Under the pieces are notes generated by a model. The model saw only the letters and a program-made list of their open reading frames with translations. It was not told the origin of the DNA and did not search any database. DNA of 17,109 bases from NCBI GenBank assembly GCA_947167315.1, contig CAMVHP010000018.1, forward strand, positions 1 to 17,109, read 5' to 3'. The stretch is from RGIG8782 sp017475895. Lineage in GTDB: Bacteria; Pseudomonadota; Alphaproteobacteria; Rickettsiales; UBA1997. The translations under genes and the position numbers were made by a program. Of this stretch, positions 1 through 6,645 are shown in pieces; the first letter of the stretch is position 1; each line of letters opens with the position of its first letter.

Positions 1-19
1 AATTCTATTTGTTTATCGC

Positions 20-2647
20 TTATAGCAAACGTTTTACGTGTATAACCTTCTTTTGTATCTGTAGTTTTACTACGTCCGCTGGATTTATATAAACATATTT
101 CATTGGAATTATAAAGTTAAATGTATTTTTCTCTAGCCAAGTGGAATACAATAATGTTTCAACTATATTTCTAGCTCTACTTTCATCCAACACCACTGGT
201 AAAGTTTCAATTTCTCTCCTATCACTCACAATTCCAGTTCTTTCAGCGTACACAGATTTGGCATCGTAATCATTATTTTTATCTAGAAATATTAAATCTA
301 TCCTCTTTGGTAACTCACTGCTGTTTATTGTGTTTACAACAATATAATTATTATCATCCATTGGTAACAGTTCACCTTCGTATATGGTTACGGTATCATC
401 GTTGTCTAAACCACTAGATCTATTTGATATAAAAGATATTTTTCCATCATTTTCAACACAATCAAAAAAGTAAACCTTTTGTAGTATTTGTATCACATCC
501 ATCACTGTCATACTGTTATTTATAACAAACCCGTCCACAAATTCGTCAACATCAATATCTTCTATTAAATCAGCATTTAAATCAGCATCATTAAACAGTT
601 GATTTATGGATACTTTGGCATTAGAAATACCGGTTTTACCATTTAAACAATAGTCATATTCCCAGTTGACACCATCTGCCCATATATCAGTTTTATTTGG
701 AAAAAATGGATATGGCCTTAAATCCCAATAGTAAACAAACATATTTTCCACATATTCACTATTCTTAAAAAATTCATTTGTTGCCTCTATGGCGTTTCTT
801 TGAGCGTAAAAGTTACTATCTCCGCCGGAATATTTTGGCAGTTCACCAACTCTTTTATAGGGTTCGTTTGTTGCCCCATCTATAGATCTGAAACCATATT
901 CAATAAACCATATTTTTTTAGATCGCGGAATCCAATTGGTTTCCACTCCATCTGGATTTATATGTACATTCTCCCACCAATATTTAATATTTTTATAGGC
1001 ATATTCACTTGATATTTCATTTTGTATGTTATTCTCGGTTATGTAGTTGTAACCTTCACCACTACTCCAGCCATTCTTTATTGCGTTTTTTGTTATTTCC
1101 GTCTGTGGTGCATTGGTCAATGGAAAAAATGCATTTATACCAACAAAATCAATATAATCGCAACCCCAAAGATTATCCAAGTTATACCAGTAGTTGTTAC
1201 TGTGATATTCTTTATAGCCAGCCACATAACTAACCTTTACATCATTTCCCAAAATATCCTTTACCTGCTCCGCTAGATTAATTAAATTATCCACTGCTGG
1301 AAAATTACCATTTTCATCCTGTAGAACTGTTAAACCTGTCAATTCATTTCCTATCAGAAACACATCGACATAATCTTTAAGCAATTCGGCATAGTGCAGA
1401 ATAAATTCATTGTAACCATTTTCTTTTACAAAAAAATCATTCACATCATCCGTAGTACCGGTTAATAGAGTTTGCGAAGGTGTACTATCAATATCCATAA
1501 GAATTTCCGGACAAAAAACAGTTTTTTTGTTTCTATTTTTTAACTCCTTAAAAAAACTTAAAATACTACCATCGCTGTTGGTTCCACCGCTAAACCTAAA
1601 ATTTCCATTTTCGTCTTTACCTAAAATGGGTGTGTTATACCTATTCCATTTGCTACCAACGGCAAAAACATCTGGTCTTGTATATATTGGATAGCCATAG
1701 TTATAGGTCTGTTCTGTAAATACATTGAATTCAACACGAGGTTTTAAGCTACAATTTGCTATATTTAGGCTATCTCCAAAGAAAGCATTATGCATCACAA
1801 ACCATTCACAGTTTTTAAAATCTTCAGTTAATTGATTTAAAGAACATAAAGCATCGGCGACTTTACTATTATTATTCTGATTTAAAATTGTCCATGTACC
1901 AACTCCTTCATTTACTGCTGATTCCAAAAATTGCTTCTCAGCCCTATATTGAACCTCAGTACTTAGAATACAGCTACCATTTGCTGGCATTAGGTTGATA
2001 CCATTAACACAGTATTCAAGTGATGTTTCATCGTTATTTTTATTATTTGTCCTTGTTATTTCGAATATAAAATTTGGAATTCTATTATTAAACTCACTTA
2101 TGGGAAAATTTTCAAAAACAACATAACACAAACCTTTATAGGCACTAACATGTCCAATTCCCTCTATGGCCTCAATTAGTGGATCAACTTCCTGTGTGTC
2201 TGTTCCGCTATAAAATCTATATTTATACTGTGTTAAATCCAATAGGTTTGTATCTGCCCAAACATTTTCAATTTTTTCTATTTCGCCCTTACATATTGCT
2301 ATTGCAAAACTTAAATGATAGAAATATTCTATACTTGTTTGTTTTATCTTTTGACCTTTTCCTATTTTTACCGTAGTGGTGTTAGTGTTATACGTTTCTT
2401 TTACGTCACCAACCCAAATTATGTTACCAGCCAAACGATTAGTTCCGTACACCATCGGAATTATTTTGTTGTAACTGGACACCTGTATCGATAATTCGGA
2501 CAACTTACCGGTTATTTTATCTTTTTTTGTTTTTGTACCGTTCCCATAATACAACTGTCCTAATGCGGTTGTATTTATACTGTTTATGGCTCTATTTTTA
2601 GCTGTATTTATTGAATTTATTGCCTGTGTGAATATAAATGTTGTCAT
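20..2647 (-). CDS. GTA/phage tail protein with TIM-barrel domain (RcGTA orfg15-like), 3' end frameshifted
   Basis: This is a homologue of the large tail-tip protein of the Rhodobacter capsulatus gene transfer agent (orfg15 family). The N-terminal part (about residues 50-300) carries the tail-protein signature IPMVYGTNRLAGNIIW. Residues about 310-670 match the glycoside-hydrolase-like GTA TIM barrel, with GNEL (Glu435) and WFIEYGF (Glu583) as the likely acid pair and YYWDLRPYPFFP near its end. A phage-tail domain follows from about 690. Family members are usually around 1,300 residues, but this frame stops at 875. From position 59 to the left edge the -1 frame stays open and reads DTKEGYTRKTFAISDKQIE, a plausible continuation of ...PADVVKL. 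One base therefore seems to be missing near 59-62, by mutation or sequence error, and the gene would continue out of the window. The ATG at 2645-2647 lacks a clear Shine-Dalgarno. No other GTA gene lies upstream. Family is confident; integrity is not. Confidence 0.85.
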   Translation of the reverse strand: MTTFIFTQAINSINTAKNRAINSINTTALGQLYYGNGTKTKKDKITGKLSELSIQVSSYNKIIPMVYGTNRLAGNIIWVGDVKETYNTNTTTVKIGKGQKIKQTSIEYFYHLSFAIAICKGEIEKIENVWADTNLLDLTQYKYRFYSGTDTQEVDPLIEAIEGIGHVSAYKGLCYVVFENFPISEFNNRIPNFIFEITRTNNKNNDETSLEYCVNGINLMPANGSCILSTEVQYRAEKQFLESAVNEGVGTWTILNQNNNSKVADALCSLNQLTEDFKNCEWFVMHNAFFGDSLNIANCSLKPRVEFNVFTEQTYNYGYPIYTRPDVFAVGSKWNRYNTPILGKDENGNFRFSGGTNSDGSILSFFKELKNRNKKTVFCPEILMDIDSTPSQTLLTGTTDDVNDFFVKENGYNEFILHYAELLKDYVDVFLIGNELTGLTVLQDENGNFPAVDNLINLAEQVKDILGNDVKVSYVAGYKEYHSNNYWYNLDNLWGCDYIDFVGINAFFPLTNAPQTEITKNAIKNGWSSGEGYNYITENNIQNEISSEYAYKNIKYWWENVHINPDGVETNWIPRSKKIWFIEYGFRSIDGATNEPYKRVGELPKYSGGDSNFYAQRNAIEATNEFFKNSEYVENMFVYYWDLRPYPFFPNKTDIWADGVNWEYDYCLNGKTGISNAKVSINQLFNDADLNADLIEDIDVDEFVDGFVINNSMTVMDVIQILQKVYFFDCVENDGKISFISNRSSGLDNDDTVTIYEGELLPMDDNNYIVVNTINSSELPKRIDLIFLDKNNDYDAKSVYAERTGIVSDRREIETLPVVLDESRARNIVETLLYSTWLEKNTFNFIIPMKYVYINPADVVKLQIQKKVIHVKRLL

Positions 2648-2662
2648 AGCACCAATGCTCGA

Positions 2663-2680
2663 TGTTTACAATTATAAACA
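2663..2680. promoter_or_regulatory. 18-bp near-perfect palindrome overlapping a TATAAT, candidate operator
   Basis: TGTTTACAATTATAAACA is an inverted repeat with 8 of 9 base pairs matched. It lies 16 bases upstream of the GTA-like gene. Read on the minus strand it contains a perfect TATAAT (2671-2676) placed suitably as a -10 element for that gene, but I see no convincing -35 box at 16-18 bp. A dimeric repressor site over the -10 box would explain the symmetry. Chance is possible in such AT-rich DNA. Confidence 0.3.
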
Positions 2681-2776
2681 CTGTACAACATTATTGTTTT
2701 TACGGTAGTATATAAAGAAAACCAGTTGATTTTCTGGGTACATAACACACTACAACACAAACCAAACAACCAACAT

Positions 2777-2813
2777 AAAAAGACCCGTTGATTCTTTAAA
2801 CATCAAACGGGTC
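2777..2813 (-). terminator. Rho-independent terminator of the rpsF-rpsR-rplI operon
   Basis: On the minus strand GACCCGTTTGAT pairs with ATCAACGGGTC (8 GC-containing pairs, then three more with a single bulge) around a 9-base loop, followed directly by TTTTT. It sits 33 bases past the rplI stop. There is no T tract in the plus direction, so it serves the ribosomal operon and separates it from the GTA-like gene. Confidence 0.9.
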
Positions 2814-2845
2814 TCGAAAATTTAGTACCTTATAAACTACTATGT

Positions 2846-3448
2846 TTATTTAGTTTCTTCTTTTTCTGTTTTTTTATCTTTTTTCTTTGCGTCAGCTTCG
2901 GTGTTATCTTCTTTCTTAACATTTTCAGCTTCGTCAACTATTTTCTTTTTTTCGTCTTTTCTTACAAATTCACCTTTTTTAATCTTTTCTGCCTCTTCCT
3001 TTGATCTGGCAACTATGATATCCTTATCGAGAGATACCTCTGGATGTAAATCAAAGGTAATGGTAAACTTACCTAAAGTTTTTATTGGTTCCTTTATGTA
3101 GATGCTGTTTTTATCCATAACTTTGTTTTTCAAAAGTGTATTAACAAAATTTGCCAACTTTGTGGAGCTTATGGAACCATATAATCTGTCATTATCACCA
3201 GCACTTTCAATCAAAATAAGTTCTTTATTTTCCAGTTTACTCATAACATCCAATGCTGTTGCTTTTCTTTTTGCATCTTCTTCTTCAATTGCTTTTCTTC
3301 GTTCTTCAAAAGCTTTATAATTTTTTTCTGAATATATCAAAGCAAGTTTTTTTGGTAATAGATAGTTCCTTCCGTAACCGTCCGCTACAACTTTAACATC
3401 ACCTATATTTCCTAAAGTTTTGATTCTAGAAGTCAAAATTACTTTCAT
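2846..3448 (-). CDS. rplI: 50S ribosomal protein L9
   Basis: L9 binds 23S rRNA at the base of the L1 stalk and helps restrain mRNA slippage. The N-terminal domain begins MKVILTSRIKTLGNIGDVK and contains the family signature GYGRNYLLPKKLA (residues 24-36). A charged connecting helix (about 42-75) leads to the C-terminal domain (to about residue 150). The remaining roughly 45 residues are a Lys/Glu-rich tail ending KKTEKEETK, which makes the protein 200 residues against about 150 in E. coli; tails of this type occur in alphaproteobacterial L9. The start is fixed by a strong AGGAGGGG four bases upstream, overlapping the rpsR stop codon, so translation is probably coupled to rpsR. Confidence 0.97.
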   Translation of the reverse strand: MKVILTSRIKTLGNIGDVKVVADGYGRNYLLPKKLALIYSEKNYKAFEERRKAIEEEDAKRKATALDVMSKLENKELILIESAGDNDRLYGSISSTKLANFVNTLLKNKVMDKNSIYIKEPIKTLGKFTITFDLHPEVSLDKDIIVARSKEEAEKIKKGEFVRKDEKKKIVDEAENVKKEDNTEADAKKKDKKTEKEETK

Positions 3449-3458
3449 ATATCCCCTC

Positions 3459-3764
3459 CTAATTATTTTCGTTTCTTGCTATAAAAGAGAGAAGTGCTAG
3501 ATTTCTTGCTCTTTTAATTGCTTTTGACAACTTTCTTTGTTTTTTAGCGGATACACCTGTGATTCTACTGGATAGTATCTTTCCTCTTTCAGAAATATAT
3601 TTTGTCAATAACTTTATGTTCTTGTAGTTTATTTCTTCATCTGGAACATCCTTTAGTGGACAAACTCTTCGCTTTCTAGCAAGCATTCCTTGGTTGACCA
3701 GCGATATCTTTAAAAAACCCTCGCTATCAACTTCATTTGTGTTATTGTTTAGATTTTCTAACAT
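3459..3764 (-). CDS. rpsR: 30S ribosomal protein S18
   Basis: S18 pairs with S6 on the platform of the small subunit. The core is unmistakable: RKRRVCPLKDV (about residues 30-40), then INYKNIKLLTKYISERGKIL and SRITG, and a basic C-terminal helix KKQRKLSKAIKRARNLALL. At 101 residues it is longer than the usual 75-85 because of a 26-residue polar N-terminal extension. An internal ATG at codon 27 would give the usual length, but its AAGGA abuts the ATG, whereas the chosen start has GAGG at five-base spacing, so I keep the longer form. It is the middle gene of rpsF-rpsR-rplI. Confidence 0.95.
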   Translation of the reverse strand: MLENLNNNTNEVDSEGFLKISLVNQGMLARKRRVCPLKDVPDEEINYKNIKLLTKYISERGKILSSRITGVSAKKQRKLSKAIKRARNLALLSFIARNENN

Positions 3765-3798
3765 GTTAACCTCAATTTATTCATTTTTATTTCGTTAA

Positions 3799-4146
3799 TT
3801 AATTCTTTTTGGTATCTCTAGCGTTCACAGAAACCATTAATTCACTTTTTTTGGTTGGTAAAGAATCTATTTTGAAAATTCCTTTTCTTATGATATTTTC
3901 ATTAAAACCCATAATTCTCTCAAGCTCTTTGACTGCTGAGTAAGGTGAATCTATATTCATAAGAACATAGTGACCTCTTGAATTTTTGTTAATCTTGTAG
4001 GCTAATGTTCTTAAACCCCAATACTCCTTTGAGGCTAATTTTCCACCGTTTTCTTCTAATATTTTTTTAAAACTGTCAGTCAAACTGTCAACTTCGTTTG
4101 CAGACAAATCTTGTCTGGCAATATAAACTAGTTCATAAAAAGGCAT
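3799..4146 (-). CDS. rpsF: 30S ribosomal protein S6
   Basis: S6 is the S18 partner on the 30S platform. The start is typical of alphaproteobacteria (MPFYELVYIARQDLS), and the fold motifs YWGLRTLAYKINKNSRGHYVLMNI (split across about residues 42-65) and a C-terminal segment ending NARDTKKN are present; 115 residues fits the family. I chose the ATG at 4144-4146, since AGGA lies nine bases upstream. A TTG two codons earlier would sit only three bases from that AGGA and add Met-Ala. It is the first gene of the operon, with an approximately 75-base leader after the predicted promoter. Confidence 0.95.
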   Translation of the reverse strand: MPFYELVYIARQDLSANEVDSLTDSFKKILEENGGKLASKEYWGLRTLAYKINKNSRGHYVLMNIDSPYSAVKELERIMGFNENIIRKGIFKIDSLPTKKSELMVSVNARDTKKN

Positions 4147-4180
4147 GGCCAATCTTCCTATTTTTTCATTAATTAATAAG

Positions 4181-4208
4181 AATAAGTGTTCAAAAGAACA
4201 ACCTTATT
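4181..4208 (-). promoter_or_regulatory. Hairpin in the rpsF mRNA leader
   Basis: On the minus strand AATAAG pairs with CTTATT, then an asymmetric internal loop (GTT against A), then GTTC pairs with GAAC around a TTTT loop. It lies between the rpsF promoter and start codon, where autoregulatory leader elements of rpsF operons are known. It has no CCG, the trinucleotide reported in S6:S18-binding leaders, so homology to that motif is not shown. No T tract follows it, so it is not a terminator. Confidence 0.35.
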
Positions 4209-4227
4209 ATAAAATAAAAACAGGATG

Positions 4228-4255
4228 ATTATAAATGTTCGATTTTATAATTCAA
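4228..4255 (-). promoter_or_regulatory. Sigma-70-type promoter for rpsF-rpsR-rplI
   Basis: Minus-strand TTGAAT (4250-4255), a 16-base spacer and a perfect TATAAT (4228-4233). Transcription would start near 4221, giving a 75-base leader. This is the best promoter match in the window and lies in the divergent region between rpsF and the IalB-like gene. Confidence 0.65.
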
Positions 4256-4312
4256 CTAATATTTTTGATAAAAGTTCACATTTTACCTATTAAAATCAAC
4301 AGTAAAAATTAA

Positions 4313-4340
4313 TTGAAAATATAAAAAAATGATGTAACAT
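4313..4340 (+). promoter_or_regulatory. Candidate promoter for the IalB-like / uppP / fba unit
   Basis: TTGAAA (4313-4318), a 16-base spacer and TAACAT (4335-4340). Transcription would begin near 4347, just after an upstream in-frame ATG at 4344. This supports the start at 4374. The -10 match is modest. Confidence 0.4.
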
Positions 4341-4373
4341 AATATGGCAATGGCTATTTTAGAGAATGAAAAA

Positions 4374-4883
4374 ATGAAAAAAATATTATTTATCATAGCG
4401 CTGTTTATTTCTTTCAATCTACTGGCAACCGAGAATAACACTAAGGTTGTTGTTGATGGACAATACTATGATTGGAATGTGTATTATATAGATGATCTAA
4501 GCGGAGAAAAAAAATGTTACATCGCAAGTTTTGCTAAAAAATCAATAGGAAACTATAAAAAAGAAAGACACCCATACATAATGATAGCATATTTCAAGGT
4601 CAAAGAGGTGGAAGAGTTAAGTGTTTTTGCTGACTATGACTATAAACTAAAAAGTAGCATATATGTTGGTATAGACAATAAACAATACAGAATGTTTACA
4701 AAAGACAAAATGGCTTGGACAAAAAGCACACAGGAAGATAAAAACATGATCAAAGAACTATTGAAGGCAAAAGAAATAAGAACCAGAGGAGAAACAATAA
4801 ACGGAGAGTATACCGTTGATACATTTTCTACGGATGGTTTAGGCAGAGCCTACAAGAGAATGAGAGAACTTTGTGAGGATTAG
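4374..4883 (+). CDS. Secreted IalB-like (invasion-associated locus B family) protein
   Basis: A small periplasmic protein. From the ATG at 4374 it has a classic signal peptide (MKK, then ILFIIALFISFNLLA, cleavage likely after Ala18). The mature part resembles the alphaproteobacterial invasion-associated locus B family: an early Trp (W34), CYIASFAKK (Cys48) followed by RHPYIMIAYF, a VGIDNKQYRMF stretch, AW near 115, and a C-terminal AYKRMRELC (Cys167) that could pair with Cys48. IalB proteins are exported envelope proteins first linked to host-cell invasion in Bartonella, but many members have unknown roles. An in-frame ATG at 4344 would add ten residues ahead of the signal peptide and lies before the predicted transcription start. 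The stop is two bases before uppP, so the two are probably co-transcribed. Assignment rests on pattern, not alignment. Confidence 0.65.
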   Translation: MKKILFIIALFISFNLLATENNTKVVVDGQYYDWNVYYIDDLSGEKKCYIASFAKKSIGNYKKERHPYIMIAYFKVKEVEELSVFADYDYKLKSSIYVGIDNKQYRMFTKDKMAWTKSTQEDKNMIKELLKAKEIRTRGETINGEYTVDTFSTDGLGRAYKRMRELCED

Positions 4884-4885
4884 TA

Positions 4886-5776
4886 ATGACCTATGTTATT
4901 TTATTTTTTTTAATTGTTTTTAATACATTTGTGGAGTTTTTGCCGGTGTCATCAACGGCGCACTTTATACTTGTAAGTAAACTTATTAGTTCATACTCTA
5001 ATTTGGATGTATTTAACACATCCTTGGAGTTTTTGCCAGTGTCATTAACGACACACCTTGTACTTGAAAATGAATTTATTAATTCAAACTTTAATCTGGA
5101 TGTAATTTTAGCAACAGCACAGATCGGTATAACAATTGGTGTTTGTGTTTACTTCAGAAACACCATAAAGGATATTATTATTAATTTGTTCAAAAGGGAT
5201 AAGAAGTATTTTTTATTTTGTTTAAATGTGATTGTGGCAACATTGCCAACTTTTCTTGTTGGTCTTACATTGTATAGTTTTATTAAAAAATGGTGCGGTT
5301 CTAATGTATCCATAGCAATTGCTCTATTTATGGGGTCAGTGTTAATGTTGGTTGCTGAAAAAATATATAAGAACAACAGAAATAATGATGAACAAAATAA
5401 AACGGATTTCTATAATCTGGATTTTAAATCGGCCTTAAAAATTGGTATTTTACAAAGTCTATCGTTGTTTACAGGTTTTTCAAGATCCGGCAGCACCATA
5501 AGTGGTTGTTTATTGTCAAATTTTTCAAGACAAAATGCTGTTGCTATGTCATTTTTTCTATCTATACCTGTTAGTTTAGCAGGCTCTCTACTTAGTTTAT
5601 ATAAGAACCTAGATGTGGTTTTGAATAACTACGGTATTATGTTGTTTTGTGTAATTTTAAGTTTTATATTTACAATTTTATTTTGTAGGGGAATAATTGA
5701 TTTCTTAAAGAAGAACAACCTATATATTTTTATATATTATAGAATTATTTTAGGTATATTATTAATGTTAATTTAG
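4886..5776 (+). CDS. uppP: Undecaprenyl-diphosphate phosphatase (UppP/BacA) with internal duplication
   Basis: An integral membrane enzyme that dephosphorylates C55-PP to recycle the lipid carrier for peptidoglycan and O-antigen synthesis; it can confer bacitracin resistance. Motif 1 is EFLPVSSTAH (residues 17-26; Glu17 aligns with E. coli Glu21) and motif 2 is GFSRSGSTISG (197-207; Arg200 aligns with Arg174). The gene is odd: residues 12-42 are repeated as 43-73, and the second copy reads EFLPVSLTTH. The family length is about 265-275; 296 minus 31 gives 265. The other conserved acidic residue of motif 1 (E. coli Glu17) is Asn in both copies. The rest is strongly hydrophobic with several membrane segments (about 110-130, 142-157, 220-238, 250-270, 279-296). 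The start has GAGG eight bases upstream, inside the end of the preceding gene. Confidence 0.9.
   Translation: MTYVILFFLIVFNTFVEFLPVSSTAHFILVSKLISSYSNLDVFNTSLEFLPVSLTTHLVLENEFINSNFNLDVILATAQIGITIGVCVYFRNTIKDIIINLFKRDKKYFLFCLNVIVATLPTFLVGLTLYSFIKKWCGSNVSIAIALFMGSVLMLVAEKIYKNNRNNDEQNKTDFYNLDFKSALKIGILQSLSLFTGFSRSGSTISGCLLSNFSRQNAVAMSFFLSIPVSLAGSLLSLYKNLDVVLNNYGIMLFCVILSFIFTILFCRGIIDFLKKNNLYIFIYYRIILGILLMLI
4919..5104 (+). repeat. 93-bp in-frame tandem duplication inside uppP
   Basis: Copy 1 is 4919-5011 and copy 2 is 5012-5104, directly abutting, offset 93 bases. By hand count 75 of 93 positions are identical (about 81 percent), with no gaps. Many differences are nonsynonymous, yet the frame and the FLPVS core are kept in both, so the event is old rather than an assembly artefact. 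Confidence 0.9.
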
Positions 5777-5780
5777 TCAA

Positions 5781-6614
5781 ATGTCAATAATAAGGAGTTT
5801 TTTGCAGTTTTTATTAAACGAACAAAAAGATGAAGATATAGATGATGCCGATGAGATAAAAAAAATTAAGTTAATAAAGCAACTGAAAAAAACAAAGAAA
5901 AATGTTGAAGAACGTGATAAAATTATAAAACAGATACTGGAAGACTTTTTTGATGAATACATTGACGAAGAGGAAGAGGAGGAAGAAAATAGTGACAGTA
6001 ATAATGATGATGCGAATGTAAGAGATAAAGATAAAGAAGCAAAAAAACAGCAGGAGAATAAGAAGAATAAAAAGAGTGATAAAGATAGCGACAAAGGTAG
6101 TGGTAAAAAAAGCAAAAAAAGCAAAGGTAATTATACAGTAACAAGCGATAGAAATCTAGGTAACGAATCTCATTTTATATTTACAGTAACAAAAGAAATT
6201 AAACAAAAGCAAAGAGTTTTCAGAAGCAAAAAAAGAAGAATGAGAAGAATGTTAAATAAAAAACGACGTATAATAAAGTACATAAAAGGTCTGAAATTTC
6301 TTATTGGCTCACACATGGCATATCTAGCAAAGAGAAAAAAGTTTAAAATGAGGATAATGGGAGCTTTTGCTAATGTATTAATAAAACAATCGTTGTTAAA
6401 AGAGTTATCAAAAAGGAGAGTAAACATAAAAAAAGTTGAAATACTTTCAGCAAAACTTAGGATGATACAAAAAAGAAAAAAGATGATTCTTAAAAGGTAC
6501 AAACAGGCAAGAGAAGCTGAAATAAAGAAAAAAATGTATACAGACATGATAAAAGCACAATCAAACGAAAAGAATACCACCAAAAGAATTGATAATCTTG
6601 GTAGAAGGTTTTAG
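5781..6614 (+). CDS. Hypothetical highly charged Lys-rich protein
   Basis: I do not recognise this 277-residue protein. It has three zones. Residues 1-70 are a mixed-charge helical stretch ending in an acidic run (DEEEEEEE, 62-69). Residues 70-118 are a low-complexity Asn/Asp/Lys/Ser linker. Residues 135-277 are very basic and probably helical, with clusters such as SKKRRMRRMLNKKRRIIKYI and RKKFKMRIM. There is no signal peptide; the one fairly hydrophobic patch (about 190-206) is short. A nucleic-acid or ribosome/membrane-surface binding role would fit the charge but is not shown. The gene starts four bases after uppP without a visible Shine-Dalgarno and precedes fba by 31 bases, so it is probably translated from the uppP-fba transcript. 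The long open frames on the opposite strand are by-products of its A-rich codons. Confidence 0.7.
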   Translation: MSIIRSFLQFLLNEQKDEDIDDADEIKKIKLIKQLKKTKKNVEERDKIIKQILEDFFDEYIDEEEEEEENSDSNNDDANVRDKDKEAKKQQENKKNKKSDKDSDKGSGKKSKKSKGNYTVTSDRNLGNESHFIFTVTKEIKQKQRVFRSKKRRMRRMLNKKRRIIKYIKGLKFLIGSHMAYLAKRKKFKMRIMGAFANVLIKQSLLKELSKRRVNIKKVEILSAKLRMIQKRKKMILKRYKQAREAEIKKKMYTDMIKAQSNEKNTTKRIDNLGRRF

Positions 6615-6645
6615 ATTATATTATTAACAACAAAAAAGGTAACTT

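Noticed and set aside
54..64. Programmed -1 frameshift in the GTA gene
   Set aside because: No slippery X XXY YYZ heptamer in the right frame and no downstream structure visible; mutation or sequence error is simpler.
4147..4152. TTG start two codons upstream for rpsF
   Set aside because: It is only three bases from AGGA; the ATG at 4144-4146 has normal spacing and gives the standard S6 N-terminus.
4344..4373. Upstream ATG start for the IalB-like gene
   Set aside because: No ribosome-binding site, it would precede the signal peptide with ten polar residues, and it lies before the predicted transcription start.
5777..6583. Long Leu/Ser/Phe-rich open frames on the minus strand opposite the charged protein
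   Set aside because: They are antisense images of A-rich Lys/Glu codons on the plus strand and look like no protein family.
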